From: Thalassia testudinum
Taxonomy: Eukaryota > Streptophyta > Magnoliopsida > Alismatales > Hydrocharitaceae
Reading direction: 5' to 3'
NCBI GenBank assembly: GCA_037157565.1
Contig: JAZHRO010000039.1
Coordinates: forward strand, 42,718,001 to 42,782,000
Length of the DNA: 64,000 bases
This document shows, piece after piece, positions 32,427 to 44,613 of this stretch. Within the stretch, counting starts at the first letter, position 1. Each line of letters starts with the position of its first letter. The translations under genes and the position numbers were made by a program. The notes beneath the pieces were generated by a model, which was not told the DNA's origin, did no database searches, and saw only the letters and a program-made list of their open reading frames with translations.

Positions 32427-35010
32427 GGTAACTAACAATAAAAGCGTACAAGCAATAAAGGAAGTAAAAGCTGTTAATCAGTACATACCACCACAACAAC
32501 AGGAAAGTAGAACAAAAGTACAGTAACAGGAACAACAAGAAAAGTCTGAAACTCACTAAAAAAAAGGAAGTACAACAACAGTAAAAAACTACTGCTGAGC
32601 TCGACTGGGCCCAACACCCTCTATAGCCAGTAACTCGGGCTACTCAACTCCTAGACCTATAAAGGGTTATGAGAAAATGGAGTCAGCGAACGCTGAGTAG
32701 AGTAGTAACCAAACCATCTAAAGCAATAAAAGTTAACAGGTAAATTTATCTTTTCCAATTATTTTATTTTACAAGTAATTCCTTTTCACCCATTGGTTTA
32801 CTTCCAGATTTATTTCTTGATCTCGCATGTTCCTCGTGGGAATGATCTTAATTGCAATCTTTTTCGAAGAGTAGAAGGAGCACATGATGCTCTCCTGGCC
32901 GGGAGAGTCCCTCGTGGTAATCCTACATCCAATCAACCACCCTAGGGTCATAGACAGACGTCGCGGTCACTACAGCACGCGTGATAAGCGCACGGGTAGC
33001 TACCCCGCACTGGCACGCGGTCAATAATTTCCGCTAGCGCGTACGCCCAAAGTACAACATGGAACAGTATAAGGCCTAGACCTCTCAGAAATAGGGGTCT
33101 AGCCCCTCAGAACCAAACAGGGGTCTCGCCCCTCCACAGTCCGCTCACCCTCGTCTGACTACCCCGGTTTGCCCAATGGGCCTAACAAGTCGGTGTAGGG
33201 TGGCTAGTTGAACCCCGGGCCCCGTGGGGTGGCTAGCTCCCTCCCTACACTAGTAGCTCTCCCAGGTACTGTGTACGCGAGGGCCAACAGAAGTCGGTGT
33301 AGAGTGGCCAATCCTAACCCCAGGTCCCAACCTAAGGGCGGCTAGCTCCGCTCTACACTAAAAAGGGGACAGTTGCTCTCCTTTGAACCACGTACTCAAG
33401 GGCCAGCACACTTCCCACTCACATTTTCCGACCTTTCCATTCATCCATAGGAGCTCTACTCCTAACTCCCCGTAGGGTTCATGCTCATATTTACCATATT
33501 ATTCCATACCAGGTTTCATCATTCACAATTCCATTCCTATATTATACACATGCAACTCGTATTTCCACAATTTAACATATGCAACAAGTGATATCACAGG
33601 TAACTGTTTAGTTATCCCAGGCATTTCATATTCTAACAGGCAACTCGTATTTATTAACAGGCAGTTGTTTACAATTTAGCTCGTTCATTTATGACTGCAA
33701 TCTCAATCACATACACAAACAGTGCAACTATTTCTTGTCCTACGATTCATGCCACATCCTAGGTTTCTAGTTATCTAATTTTCATGGCTTCATTCATGTT
33801 TTATAAATAAAATAGGGGGAAACCACTCTACCAGACAATCCGGGAGTACTGGATGCTCGAACTACAGACTCACGTGCCTCGAGAGTACTGGGGGCTCGAA
33901 CTACAGACTCACGTGCCTCTGCAAGCCCCAGACACGTAATAGGTCCAAGTCCTATACCAAGGAACATATCACAACGAAACATTCAAAACAGTATACAAAG
34001 GTTTCTAACATGTAGAGGAACTCACAGGGAAACCACAAATATTTCGTTTGAGTAAAACGGATCCCGATCGGATCCTAAACGGGTCAAAAACAAGTCTGCA
34101 GACTCAAATCAAACGTCTAGGGTAATGTCCAGACGTCTTAAAAGTCACCAGTCTCACCTCAAGTCCTGCGGTAAACTCAGACGTCCAGGAATCCTACTCA
34201 ACCATCTGGACTCAGCTCCAGACATCCGACCTATCCTCTGGTCTCCAGTCGTCTGGTAAGCTATCCAAGACGTCTGAAAAGCGTGGGAGGGCATGCCGCG
34301 CACCTTCCCAAAGCTGCTCTTGCGCACGACAGAGCAGCAGTCCTCTTTTTAGCCAAGCAAATCATACTATGGTGCGGCCTGCATGGCCATAACTGAGAGG
34401 AAGACATACCTGTGCAAAAATCCGCTTTCAGACGTCCGATGTCGTCACCAGACGTCCAGCCCGTCGTCTGGAAGGCACCCCGGACGTCTGATACTAGAAA
34501 AACTTCAGCATCAGAACGTGCTCCCACTTCTCTCGCTGCGCTCCACCGCGACTCCTCCCGCTCAACTACAGCTTCAGCTGCTATAGGAAGTCAGGGACAA
34601 CGTCCCGACGCTCTCTTCCTCCCTCATGGGCCGCGGTGGCCGTGCACACTCCAGCGAGCCTCCCCGAGCTCGCAACCTTGACTTCCTCCTTCTCTTTATG
34701 CCGCTCCTCCTCCTCGCTCTTGCTCCCTCTCTCTCGTGCGTCTCTCTCACGGCAGTGGAGAGGAAGGAAGGTGGTGGTGGTGGAGTGGAGAGGAGAGGAG
34801 AGGAAGGAGGCTCTTATATAGGCAGTGGGTTAGGGTTCGGCGAGGGGGAGAAAAAGAAGATAGAGAAGGAAAAGGAGTTTGCGCGCTGGGTGCGTGCAGA
34901 ACCAACTTCGCGTACAGATTTTTCAATTTCCAGGCATCTAGGAAGGGGTCCAGACGTCTGACTGACAGTCCAAACATCTTAAAAGGCTCAAAAAAGAACG
35001 AGTCTTTACA
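32427..35010 (-). repeat. B0 5' LTR, second piece
   Basis: This continues the B0 5' LTR after insertion E and matches 22,362-24,902. It ends GAGTCTTTACA. A minus-strand TATATAA lies near 34,812-34,818. GACGTC-type palindromes cluster at about 34,100-34,500 and 34,930-35,000. Confidence 0.9.
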
Positions 35011-35015
35011 AAATG

Positions 35016-35640
35016 TGTTTTCAGACGTCCAGCTTCAGCTCCGAACGTCCTGGTGCCTCGCCAGTTGTTTGGACGTCACTCCAGACATCTGATACTAGAC
35101 AACTTCTAGTACCAGAACCTGCTCCACGGCGCTTCTCTCCTCGCAATGTTGCCCACAGGGCGCCACAACAGCTTCAGTAGCTGCAGAGGGCCGAGAGGCC
35201 GCCTCCCCGAGCCCTTCCTCCTCACACACACACCCGCCACCAGCCGTGCAAACTCTGCCAGGCTCCCGAAGGTCCTCCGACTTTCCACGCTCTCTTCCTT
35301 CCTCACTCTCGTTCTCCCTCACTTGCCCCCTCTCGTCACTCTCGTCTTGCCTCGCTACATCCGCACAGGGGATGCTGGAGGTGGTGGTGACCGGTGGTGA
35401 GGGGGTGGGAAGAAGAGAAGGGGGGTTTAAATAGGAGGGGAGTTAGGGTTTAGTGGTAGGGTGCGGAAGAGAGAGAGGCCACTGCACGCCGCCCGCTCGC
35501 AAAGCGAAAAAGGGAGGTACGCATATCTCACTTTCAGACATCCAGGCGTGTCCAGACGTCTGGACAAACATTTGACCGAAACTCCAGATGTCTTATTCGA
35601 CTAAAAAGGCAATGGTTCATTTCAATGTCTAATAAGTGGC
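35016..35640 (-). repeat. Older Tekay LTR (B-old), right piece
   Basis: This continues the LTR interrupted at 22,232: the joined context resembles B0 LTR 24,300-24,900, with GTTTTCAGACGTCC repeats and a gene-like CTCTCTTCCTTCC stretch. The exact right edge is unclear; sequence after about 35,690 is Athila-like. No internal Tekay region adjoins it here. Confidence 0.65.
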
Positions 35641-35689
35641 TCTATGCAGATAGAAACGAGTTTTCACGCATTTCAAGAATTAATAGACA

Positions 35690-38011
35690 TCTAAAACCCT
35701 AAAAACTGACCCACTTAATTAACTGGGGTTCTGGTTAGGATAAAATTTATCTAAATCCTCTAAAAATCATATAAAAATATTTTCTAGGGTTTAGCATCCT
35801 TGATTTTACCATTGGAACCCATTTTGACCTAAAATAAAGTCTTAGACAGACAGTTGCCTTAATTTAGGTTTTTACATAATTTACCTAGTCAAACTTGATC
35901 AAAACCTAAATCTGACTTCACCATCAGCTTCCTTGGGTCAAAATTAGGTTTTTACCAAAATATGGGCCCAATCAGAGATCACCTTGACTTAGTTTATATT
36001 TCAGTCCTGTCTAACTCTTTTCTCTCAATTTATGCCCCTAACTTTTGAAATAATTATAAATTTCCCCCCAGCTTTGTCTTCGTTCTTTACAAATTGGTAT
36101 CCACCATTATTGCAGAGGAACTCCTACTCAAGCGACCTTCAATCAGAGATTTCTCTCTAATTTATTGACGAATCTCCCAAATTAGAAAGGGAGATCCCTG
36201 ATGAAACCCTCTTCCATTTGAGTCGCGCATTAGGCTCTGAATCCTACTCAAAACCTAATGCGAAGCTTTCAAAGAATCAAGTCTCCCTATCATGCAAGCA
36301 CCACGTGCTTCCAAGCTTGGTTTCCAAGCTTGGAATTCCCTTCTAAGCCCTATTTAAGGACCTAGATCGCAACGCCGAATTCCTTAGCAAATTTTGGCGA
36401 GTCAAATCACCCAAATCTACCCACTCCAGCCACCAAATATTCTTGCTTCGACAACACCCTCCATCCTGCTCCTCCACACCTCCAACCATCAACTTGGAGG
36501 TGCCACCGTCTTCCTCTCTTCCTCGCGCACCTCTCCGATCAAAGGGAGGAAGTTCCTCTGCCTCATTCACCGTCGCCGCTTCGCTATCTCTACCTTCTTC
36601 TTTGGCTCCGATCAGCCACAACCAGAACCCGTCGCCTATCTCCTTCCCCTCTACATCTCTCTATTCCTTCTTCTCTCCCTCCTCTTTCTTTTCACTTACT
36701 CACAAGTCACTCACACCACTGCACCACCCTTCCGCACTTCATCTTCACGGTCAGTAGAACTCCAACGAGTTTTCCCAGCCTCCATAGTCCACCAAATCAC
36801 CTCGCACCAACTCCACAAGGTCCACTACACCTCTACGAACAAAACCCCTCATTCTATTTTGCGGATTACCCACCGAATCACCTCACCGAACTCACCCACC
36901 ACCGTTCACCTTCCCCGACTTCGCCTGACCACCACACGCACTCCCACTCCACGAGGACTCCGCCATCACCTTCGTCGTCCTCAGGTGAACCTCCTGAGAT
37001 GTTTTGATGCAGCCGTGAGGCCTTATTCCCTATTGCAGGTACTTACCGTCACTCGCCGTTGCCGCCATTGTTTCCGACCCAGTCCGCAATGCTCTGACGA
37101 AGTTCATAGCCCAATTCCAATCCCTACTACTGTAGAATCCCTCTGCGATACGATCCAGGGTACCAATTGGAGAGACGCACCTCACCAACAGCTAAAATCA
37201 ACACAAGTCCACCTGCTGCTATGCGCAAAGGATGAGGCAGGTGGGATAGTCCCACATCATGGAACATAGACGTGCGCGCAGCACATAAGTTTATTTTGCG
37301 CCTACGGCTCATTGCCTCAGCACGCACATGGGGTGAGGTCCCACTCACGCACGCGCATATGTACACCCCTCGCCTATGCTCATGCCACACGAGTTTGAGC
37401 CTTCGTCTGATTACCCGGATATCCAGGTCCGGTCTAGTTTGCTTGATTCTGAGAGAGAAGGAAGAGAAAGAGAAAGGAGGGGGGGCTTTTACCCTCTGCT
37501 ACTCTCTACACTTAGTGAATTTGAGAAGCCTTCACCTCTGTGATGCTGTGTTGTGCCTGTGCCTCTCCCTTGAGGCTTGAGGGAGAAAAGAGAGGCCTTT
37601 GCCTCTGTTGCTGGTACTAAGCTATTGTTACATTATTGAGATACTTAATTGACGTGCAATATTTGGTTGGATTTACTGTTCATTTATTTAAGATACTTGA
37701 GCTTAATTAAAAAGGGTTAATTGGTGATTCAAATCACCATTTTAACCCATCATTTTTTGCACATTGATATTTGAAATCTTGATATATCATTCTTGAATCA
37801 ATTCTGGTAGCAATTGCTTATATCTTTTACTTAGAATTGTGATCTTGTGATTGAATTGCTGATTGCTCCCTACGTTCGACCTCCGACTTTTCTGAGTTAT
37901 AAATTTAAGTGTTTTAATACGATTTTGTCCTATACTTTAACGCATTTCTTAAACATCAACGATTTTGCGTTAACAATAGCTATTATCAACATGACCCAAA
38001 AAGGTCGCATC
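35690..38011 (+). repeat. D: diverged Athila-like LTR in plus orientation
   Basis: Bases 35,690-36,000 resemble the reverse complement of Athila LTR 1,100-1,450 (CTAAA-CCTCTAAAA, TCTAGGGTTTAG, AACCCATTTTGACCT). The far end has the U5-like GATTGCTCCCTACGTTCGACCTCC and finishes near GGTCGCATCA (about 38,011). Its first few hundred bases are missing, so the older Tekay LTR probably inserted into it. A TATTTAAGG box is at about 36,350. No primer site follows, so this is a solo or 3' LTR. The 291-codon frame at 36,394-37,269 lacks an ATG and looks like pyrimidine-rich noise. Confidence 0.6.
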
Positions 38012-38766
38012 AACTATCTTGTGTTCAGGAGAACGAAGCGAGGTAATTTGGTTTCCAAACAAATTGCCAATTGATCTACCAATTTAATAGTTTGATTAAC
38101 CAAAAACCTCTCATGGATCTCTCAATCTCTTTGTGTATGATTGACAAAAGTGATTGGACATTATTCTACCAATCACACGTCGAGCGAATGCACTAAGAAA
38201 GAGAGATAAGAATGAGAGAGAGTGGTAGAGAGTAGAGTGTGTTTTTCTACTCTTGTTGTGTGTCAAATGAGAGCCCCCTTGTGGCCCTTATATAGAGCCT
38301 ACAACCAGACGTTTATGGAAATTCCTATTTTATGGAAATACGGCAATTGATCGACCAATTAATTTCCATTGATAGACCAAAATAAATTGGTCAAAATCAT
38401 GAAATTAAAAGTTCGTAGCAAAAAGAATCCAAGTTCCAAGTTCTAAATTGATTCTCACCTAAGCCCGAGCCCGTGCGGGGTGGGGCACACGCATGTATGT
38501 GCGTGGTCCCCAGCTCTGCCTCTCACTCTTTGCAACATAAGCCATGGGAGGCAAAAGTCTTTTACACCCACCAAGATATTTTTCCATGAAATGACCCTTC
38601 TTAAGGGTCCCTACGAAAAATTTTCATATTTTCAGGGGGTTTCCTGATATTTTCACACCCATAGTTTTTGCTCGTAAGACCCACGTGGATATTTCCAAGA
38701 AACCTATGAGTTCCCCCATAATTTACCCCTACCCACTATGCCCCTACGAGCCATTAAGACCCCCTA
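38012..38766 (-). other. Unassigned repeat-like stretch with a minus-strand TATA box
   Basis: No gene is supported. On the minus strand TATATAA (38,288-38,294) is followed by an R-like region and a pyrimidine-rich stretch, as in a short LTR. A candidate end, TGTGTTCAGG, is at 38,020 and a candidate other end, CCCCTAACA, at 38,769, but I find no matching target duplication. Several AATTGATC(T/G)ACCAATT motifs occur at 38,070-38,400. Confidence 0.3.
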
Positions 38767-38769
38767 ACA

Positions 38770-39147
38770 AAACTCCCTAACACCCTCCTCTCACCCCATT
38801 TTCCCCACTGCAAATGGCCTTTTTCCACCTTCGTCCAAGCTTTGGGAAGGAGAGGGGGAGCAAAGGAAGTAGAGAAGGGGGTGAATGGGAGGAGAGCTTG
38901 CAACCAAGCTTCAACGCCACGCCGGTACGAGGCAACATGGCAGAGCTGCAGCTGCTTGAGGGTGCAAGGAAGAGAGCTGGAGCTGTGTGAGCTCCTGGGG
39001 CTATGAGTGGGAAAGAGCGACCGAGAGAGGTTGAGTGCAGAGTCGCTGTGCAAGGAAGAAGGTGCATCGGACGTCCGAAAGTAGCGTCAGATATCCGAAG
39101 CAAGCACCAAACGGTCGGGATGAACTCTAGACGTCTAAGGGAGCGTG
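38770..39147 (+). repeat. Tekay-like LTR remnant
   Basis: GC-rich sequence with GGACGTCCGA and TAGACGTCTA palindromes, as in the GACGTC-rich part of the Tekay LTRs, joined straight to protease-coding sequence at about 39,147. The LTR-to-protease joint means a deletion removed the primer site and most of gag. Confidence 0.45.
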
Positions 39148-40487
39148 AGGCTCGAGGGGGAGGACAACAGTCACAAGGTGGATACTGGCCAGCAGCAACT
39201 CGCCTGACCCAGAGCGTGCCTGCCTCTTCTGCATCCAGGGCTAAGGGGTGTGTTGACGCCCTAACTCACAAGGACACCAGAGCTTCGAGTTCTGTGGTGG
39301 TAGGTATGGTTACAGTTCCTAGCAGAATAGTTTACATACTTTTCGATTCTTGTTCCTCACACTCGTTCGTTTCTACGAGTTTTGCCGTCAATTTGGGGCT
39401 GATCAGTACATTGCTAGAGGACCTGTTTCTGATTAGAGGGGCAAGGGGACAGTTATTCATCGTAGAGAAGGTCTTTACCAACTATGAGGTCGCAATAGGA
39501 GGATACATCCTCCCAGCTAACCTGATTACGATCCGAATGGAGGACTTTGGTGTGATCCTAGGGATGGATTGGTTGTCTTCCTATCATGCCATGGTGGACT
39601 GTTTTGGGAGGAAGATTATCTTCTCCATTCCTGGGATGCCTCCTTTTGAGTTTCTTGGTCAGCCAGTGGATGGAGGGTTTGGGTGCATATCCACGCTTCA
39701 GGTAATGAAGCTACTGAGCCAGGGGTGTGAGGGCTTTCTGGCCTGTGTTGTGGCAAAGCCTATCTGACAGTTGACCTGCAGAGTGTTCTGGTAGTCTACG
39801 AGAACCCTTACGTCTTCCCTGAGAAGCTACTAGGGCTACCACCTAAGCATGAGATCGAGTTTGAGATCTCATTGATACCAGAGACCAGTCTCATCTCTAC
39901 TGCATCATACAGGATGGCACCACTTGAGCTGCGGGAGCTCAAGTTTCAGCTGCAGAATTCGTTAGAGAAGGGCTTTGTGAGGCTCAGTGCGTCCCTCTGG
40001 GGGGGCCCTATGTTGTTTGTGAAGAAGAGGGATGACACCCTTCGACTTTGTGTTGACTACAGGTAGATGAATCGGGATGCAATCAAGAATAAGTATCCTT
40101 TACCCCACATCAATGATCTCTTTGACCAACTATGAGATGCCACGGTGTTCTCCAAGATAGACTTAAGATCAGCTTACCACCAGCTGAGGATCAGGGAGAC
40201 CGATGTCTCCAAGACAGCTTTTAGGACGTTGTATGAACACTACGAGTTTTTGGTCATGCCGTTTGGGCTGACCAATGCCTTTGCTGCTTCTATGGATTTG
40301 ATGAACTATGTTTTCACACCCTACTAGAACCAGTTTGTGGTGGTCTTTATTGATGATGTGTTAATATACTCCCGTGACCAGTCCCAGCATGAGCAGCATC
40401 TACGCATGATTTTGGACACTTTGAGGTGACACAAGTTGTACACTAAGTACAGCGAGTGCGAGTTTTGCCTGAAGGGGGAGGGGGTGA
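39148..40487 (+). pseudogene. Tekay gag end-protease-RT fragment
   Basis: The plus frame 39,148-39,767 matches the B2 Gag C-terminus and protease; its active-site triplet reads DSC (39,345-39,353) instead of DSG. RT follows with stops and small frame changes: [52 protein letters not shown]. Homology ends at about 40,487 within RT, where an inverted gag segment is joined. It is more diverged from B2 than B1 is. Confidence 0.8.
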
Positions 40488-40507
40488 CCCTCCACCACGC
40501 CCACCAC

Positions 40508-41073
40508 CTTCAACTCGTCTAGCACTACGATGACTCCCTTGCCTCATGGAAGACTCCCCCTCCACACCCTTGGAAGAGACATGAGGGGGCTGCGGAGGTG
40601 GCGGGTGCTGAAACTCCTCCTACATGATCTCCCAAATCAGCAGAGCAAGGTCGTCTCGAGTAATTAATCTAAAACAACCTAGAAGTAACATTCATGTAGA
40701 TATAGCTAGAGTAGACATCACAAGTTTATCCTGATTCCGCTCTTGAGTCTTGTATCGGATTTGCGTTAATGATGACCTTTGTTTCCTCTCGTCTCCCTAC
40801 AGGAGATGCCTTGTCATGCAACTTGTGAGGCCGGCTAAGGAGGTGGCCATGGGTATGGTCACAGGGGCAGACGTGTCGGACCTAAGGCAGGGGTTGTTCT
40901 ACCCCTCCTTCCGGGTATCCCAGCCTAGGACCTTGCCCAGCTAATTCGAGAGATCATACGAGACGAGTTTCAACACCTGCCACCTCCGTAGCCCCCTCAT
41001 GTCTCTTCCGAGGGTGCAGAGGGGAAGTCTTCCATGAGGCAGGGGAGTCACCGTAGTGCCAGACGAGCTGAAG
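40508..41073. repeat. Inverted duplication of Tekay gag 5' sequence
   Basis: The arm 40,508-40,637 is the reverse complement, with mismatches, of 40,940-41,073. Both encode the start of Gag around RDIVREEL. Between them lies forward primer-site-proximal leader (GCAGAGCAAGGTCGT at about 40,640) and the gag ATG after a CAGGAG (about 40,806). The order along the plus strand is RT (forward), gag (reverse), leader and gag (forward). Confidence 0.75.
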
Positions 41074-42420
41074 GAATGTTGATTAGTTATTGCACACATG
41101 TCACTCTAGTCAACTTTTGCTGACTCTACTACTTGTACCTAGGTTGGGGGAGTGAGCAGCCAGTTTCTGCTAGTAGGTCCTGAGGTGAATCTTTTTATTC
41201 TGATTCTAACTTATACCTGTGAATTTTTTATTTCTTCTTCTTTATATAGTGTGCCTAGCTGAAGGCACTAAATTTAGTACATATACAGTTTCTTTTCATC
41301 TCTGAGCCGACTTGTTATTCATGCAATTCAGGTGCTTTCTACTCTACTCCACTCTATTTCATGTCTTTTTAATACAATGAAGACAGTGCATTAGATAGGC
41401 ATGGGGGGGTGGATATGATTATTTGAATCATCTTGTTAGCTCCGTTGATTCTTGTTATTTTCTCTTTATTTAAAAAAAAAATTGGAATTAGGAAAGAGAA
41501 CTTGAACTTTAGAAAATTTTCAAACTTAGAGAATAAAACTGTATGATTTGAATACTAAGACCCTTCAAGTCTTCGGGCTTGATCAGCCCGGGTGTCCACT
41601 AAAATGTGGACTTGTTTTTTGAGTCATCGCCATTTTAAATTCAGAATTTAATTGGTTAAATAAGTTGGGGTGATAAGTACATGACTTACCAACCCGTCCT
41701 CTGATTTGAGGGGATTTTAAGTCTAAGCATCTACACACTATCTGCACTGACTCACTTTTTGGCAGTTTTAACAGAAATTAGGTAGCTAATAAACCTTCTA
41801 GGGTGGTATGACTGGCAAGTTATCACAGGTAACAGCTCATTGGTAGGTTGTCCAGAACCCAGCTCAAGAAATGCACGTATAATTCCAAAACACTTAGGAA
41901 GAAGTGGAGAAGTAGAATAAGGTAGGGGATATACACTGGGATTGCCCTTGTGTTGTCCCATAAAAATAAAAGTATGGAGAAAGCTATAGGTCAAATAGAT
42001 ACACCTTTAGGCAGAATTTCTTTTCAAGGTCACCTAGGGGCATAGAAACCCGAAGTCCCTTCTAATCACTGATCAGTGAGTCTATCACATTTTACACAAA
42101 GATGCTTAGAACTTAGGGTTCTCCTCTAGTCTTGGGTGGGTTGAGTGGCCGTAGAAAGCTGTTCCGAAACCCTAAACTCAAAAATCCAAAAAGAATAGAA
42201 AAGAAGAAAAGAAGAAAAAGATCCTTCTTCGAATAAGGCGAGGGCTTGAGGCGATCTGCATTTTGGCAGACACCCGGGCGCTGTGGTGTCTCTGTAGTTC
42301 ATGTCATAGTTGAAATTCATAAGCGTTGAAAAATAACTATTGCCTAAGAAATTCGACCTAATTCTTTTATAAAAAGCATTTAGTTTTACTAGGGACTAGC
42401 AAAAGATAGGCATATGAGTG
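41074..42420 (+). other. 3' non-coding cassette of a third Athila/Tat-type element
   Basis: This is structurally like the A1/A2 cassettes but on the plus strand. It has an internal polypurine box AGGCATGGGGGGGT (41,397-41,410) preceded by CAATGAAGACAGTGC, and ends with AGGGACTAGCAAAAG and AGGCATATGAGTG directly before the LTR at 42,421. The upstream coding region is missing, cut near 41,074. No gene is supported. Confidence 0.65.
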
Positions 42421-44200
42421 TGATGTAAATATGTTTATATCACATAAACCATCAATTTTTGCATGTTTTTAGACATTGTTACATCATACATTATAAATAT
42501 TCCATAACATGCATTATCTTGCATTTAGGTTAGGTTGTATAAATTTTAGGTTAATTTCTCCTTTTTATGGTCAGGTGATAGGGAGATATTTAATCGGGGC
42601 CTCATATTTAAGATCCAACTGTACGGATCTGATCAGGGCAACGATCAGAGTTCAACGACTCTAAGATCGCCCCGATCGGACTTTCGTAGCATCAGATGCA
42701 ATCCAAGAAGGATCAAAGGTCAAAGGCCCAAGATTGTGTAAATCCGTACATCAAATGACAAATCCGACCCCACGAATGGGTTCGAATCGACGATCACAGC
42801 CCAACGACGTAAAAATCAATCCAATCCGATATCCATGGCACCATCTACAAGACATAGAAGATGAACGGTTAAGATAGCGCCACGTGGTACTATCCCAGTC
42901 ACCCAACCGACCCAAGGACAAGTTGTTGCCCTCTCTCTCCTCAACTGCGCGGACAATCTGGGTCGTTGGATCCTGATCAACGGCCATGAACTCTTGTGTC
43001 TTGATTCCTCAACGTGACTCAAAGAGCTCCTTAGCGCAGCGGGTGAGGCACCTCTCACAAATCGTGCGAGGCGCGATTGAGCTGCAACGGGTAGATTCGA
43101 TCCACGAGAAGGAGACGCAGATGAAATTGAGTCGTGCGATGCGCGATGGATGGCAATGGAGCGGCCACGTGGCTCACCCAGATGCGAGGAGCGCTGCACG
43201 CGTAATCAGACGTACATGCAAGCACGTTATCGCACGCGGGGGGCGCGTGACGAAGGCACGGGCGAGATTGAGTTTAAGCCCTCAAATCTCAAGCTCAGAC
43301 GACTGATATTGCGTGTATGTGGGAAGAGCGTTTTATCCGCAGAAGGAGAGGAGGCAGGGGCGTGCACACGTCCTTCAGCAACGTGGGGTCTTTAGTGATG
43401 CTTAAATCCATCACTAAAGACCCCCCATTTAATGTTTTAAGATAAAATGACCTATATGCCCATTCAAAACTTCACCTATAAATAGCTTTACGACCCCCAC
43501 ACTTTTATCATCCCTTCATCTCTTCTCTCAACCCCACCAAAGCTCTAAAAGCTTGTCCTAAACCCGAGATGCTCCATTAAAATTAAAAATATAATTTTTT
43601 CACCTTCTCACCTCCTTTGTGGAGCATCCCACAGTTGTCCTCTCACCGCTGTTCAGGAAGCGGATCCCGCTGCAACGTCGCCCTGCCCCGTTCTTCGTCA
43701 TTCGTCGTCGTTCTCTTTCGTCCCTCATCTCACCACCTTCGTCCGGGCGCTCCGTCAACGCAGCTTGTCCTCTAAGCACCTTTTTTTACCACTTTCTAGT
43801 TGTAATCTTTCCAGCTTTCTAGTATAATGATTAGTTGTAATGAACATCACTTGATAATTGTGAAATCCATGTTTATTCCATCTCTATTTTGTCTTTATTT
43901 GTAATATTCTCTCTCTCTCTTCTATTCATTATTATTTAAGTAGATAGCTAGTTTAGATTCAATTCGACCAGCTAATCTGCTTTGCGACAAATAAAACAAA
44001 CGTTATTTTTAATCAAACGTTCGCCTCCCTGTGTTCAACCCAGAATTCCTTTAAAGTTTCAGTTAAATTTATTTGTTGACGGTTTTTCTTATAAATCGTA
44101 CTACAACGACGAGTTTTCAGAACTTAAATCTATTTGCGATGATTTTTCGATCCAACACCTATCTTCTTTCTACTGTTGCACGTTTCTCTTTTTAGTTGTA
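42421..44200 (+). repeat. F: 3' LTR of the third Athila/Tat-type element
   Basis: It begins TGATGTAAATATG inside an inverted repeat whose arms are TGTGAT and ATATCACA (42,419-42,444), directly after the polypurine-like box. A U5-like stretch CGCCTCCCTGTGTTCAACCC is at about 44,023. The right boundary is uncertain (about 44,170-44,480) and I could not find the target duplication. Sequence differs from both A and D LTRs. Confidence 0.6.
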
Positions 44201-44613
44201 ATGAGTATTTAGTTTGTTCAGAACTATTAGTTTCCTACCTTTTTTTGTTCCTATCAGTTTTAGTTGTAATTGCTACATCTAGACTTTATGTTAGTTTCTT
44301 ATGAATGAACTCTAGAGCGTGGTACATGTTTCTTTTCATGTTACTGTTAATTTCTTTCTCCCTTGCTATTATTGTATGAATAGAAATATTAGTGTTTTTG
44401 ATTATATCTCGATAGACGACTAGATCTTAGGGTATTTGACGCGAACCGTCCGAATTCCAAAAGGGAAACGGATTCGGGTTACGACAATCTACTTCTAGTA
44501 TGGGACTAAAAATCTCTCCTAAATCTCACTGATTTCAACATGAATTTCCATGTCACCATATAAAACTTGCATCCCGATTAATATAATTAGGCTTTCAAAT
44601 CCAATACGTTGTT
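44201..44613. other. Intergenic, possible LTR tail
   Basis: The stretch repeats TTTTAGTTGTAAT-type words found near 43,800, suggesting a partial second copy of the LTR F end. I see no gene. Confidence 0.3.

Larger units (their letters stand above)
22233..35010 (-). mobile_element. B0: Tekay/Del chromovirus (Ty3/gypsy), decayed
   Basis: On the minus strand the order is 5' LTR (35,010-29,928, split by a later insertion), initiator tRNA-Met primer site, gag-pol 29,743-25,047, degraded polypurine tract, 3' LTR (24,902-22,233). Flanks are ATATG (22,228-22,232) and AAATG (35,011-35,015), a 5-bp target duplication with one mismatch. A C-terminal chromodomain-like segment after integrase (PVQILDRA...PLVKVLWR...TWE) and the tRNA-Met primer point to the Tekay (Del) lineage. 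Many stops and frameshifts make it older than B2. Confidence 0.92.

Noticed and set aside
36394..37269. 291-codon frame in LTR D
   Set aside because: It starts with TTG, has no domain, and its Ser/Thr/Pro/His content follows the pyrimidine-rich strand.
38020..38769. Complete short LTR with ends TGTGTTC and CCTAACA
   Set aside because: Flanking five-base words (TATCT and AAACT) do not match, so ends are unproven; kept only as an unassigned stretch.
43029..43100. tRNA- or SINE-like boxes (TAGCGCAGCGGG, then GGTAGATTCGATCC)
   Set aside because: The B-box match is imperfect, no cloverleaf or SINE tail is visible, and it sits in GC-rich LTR F sequence.
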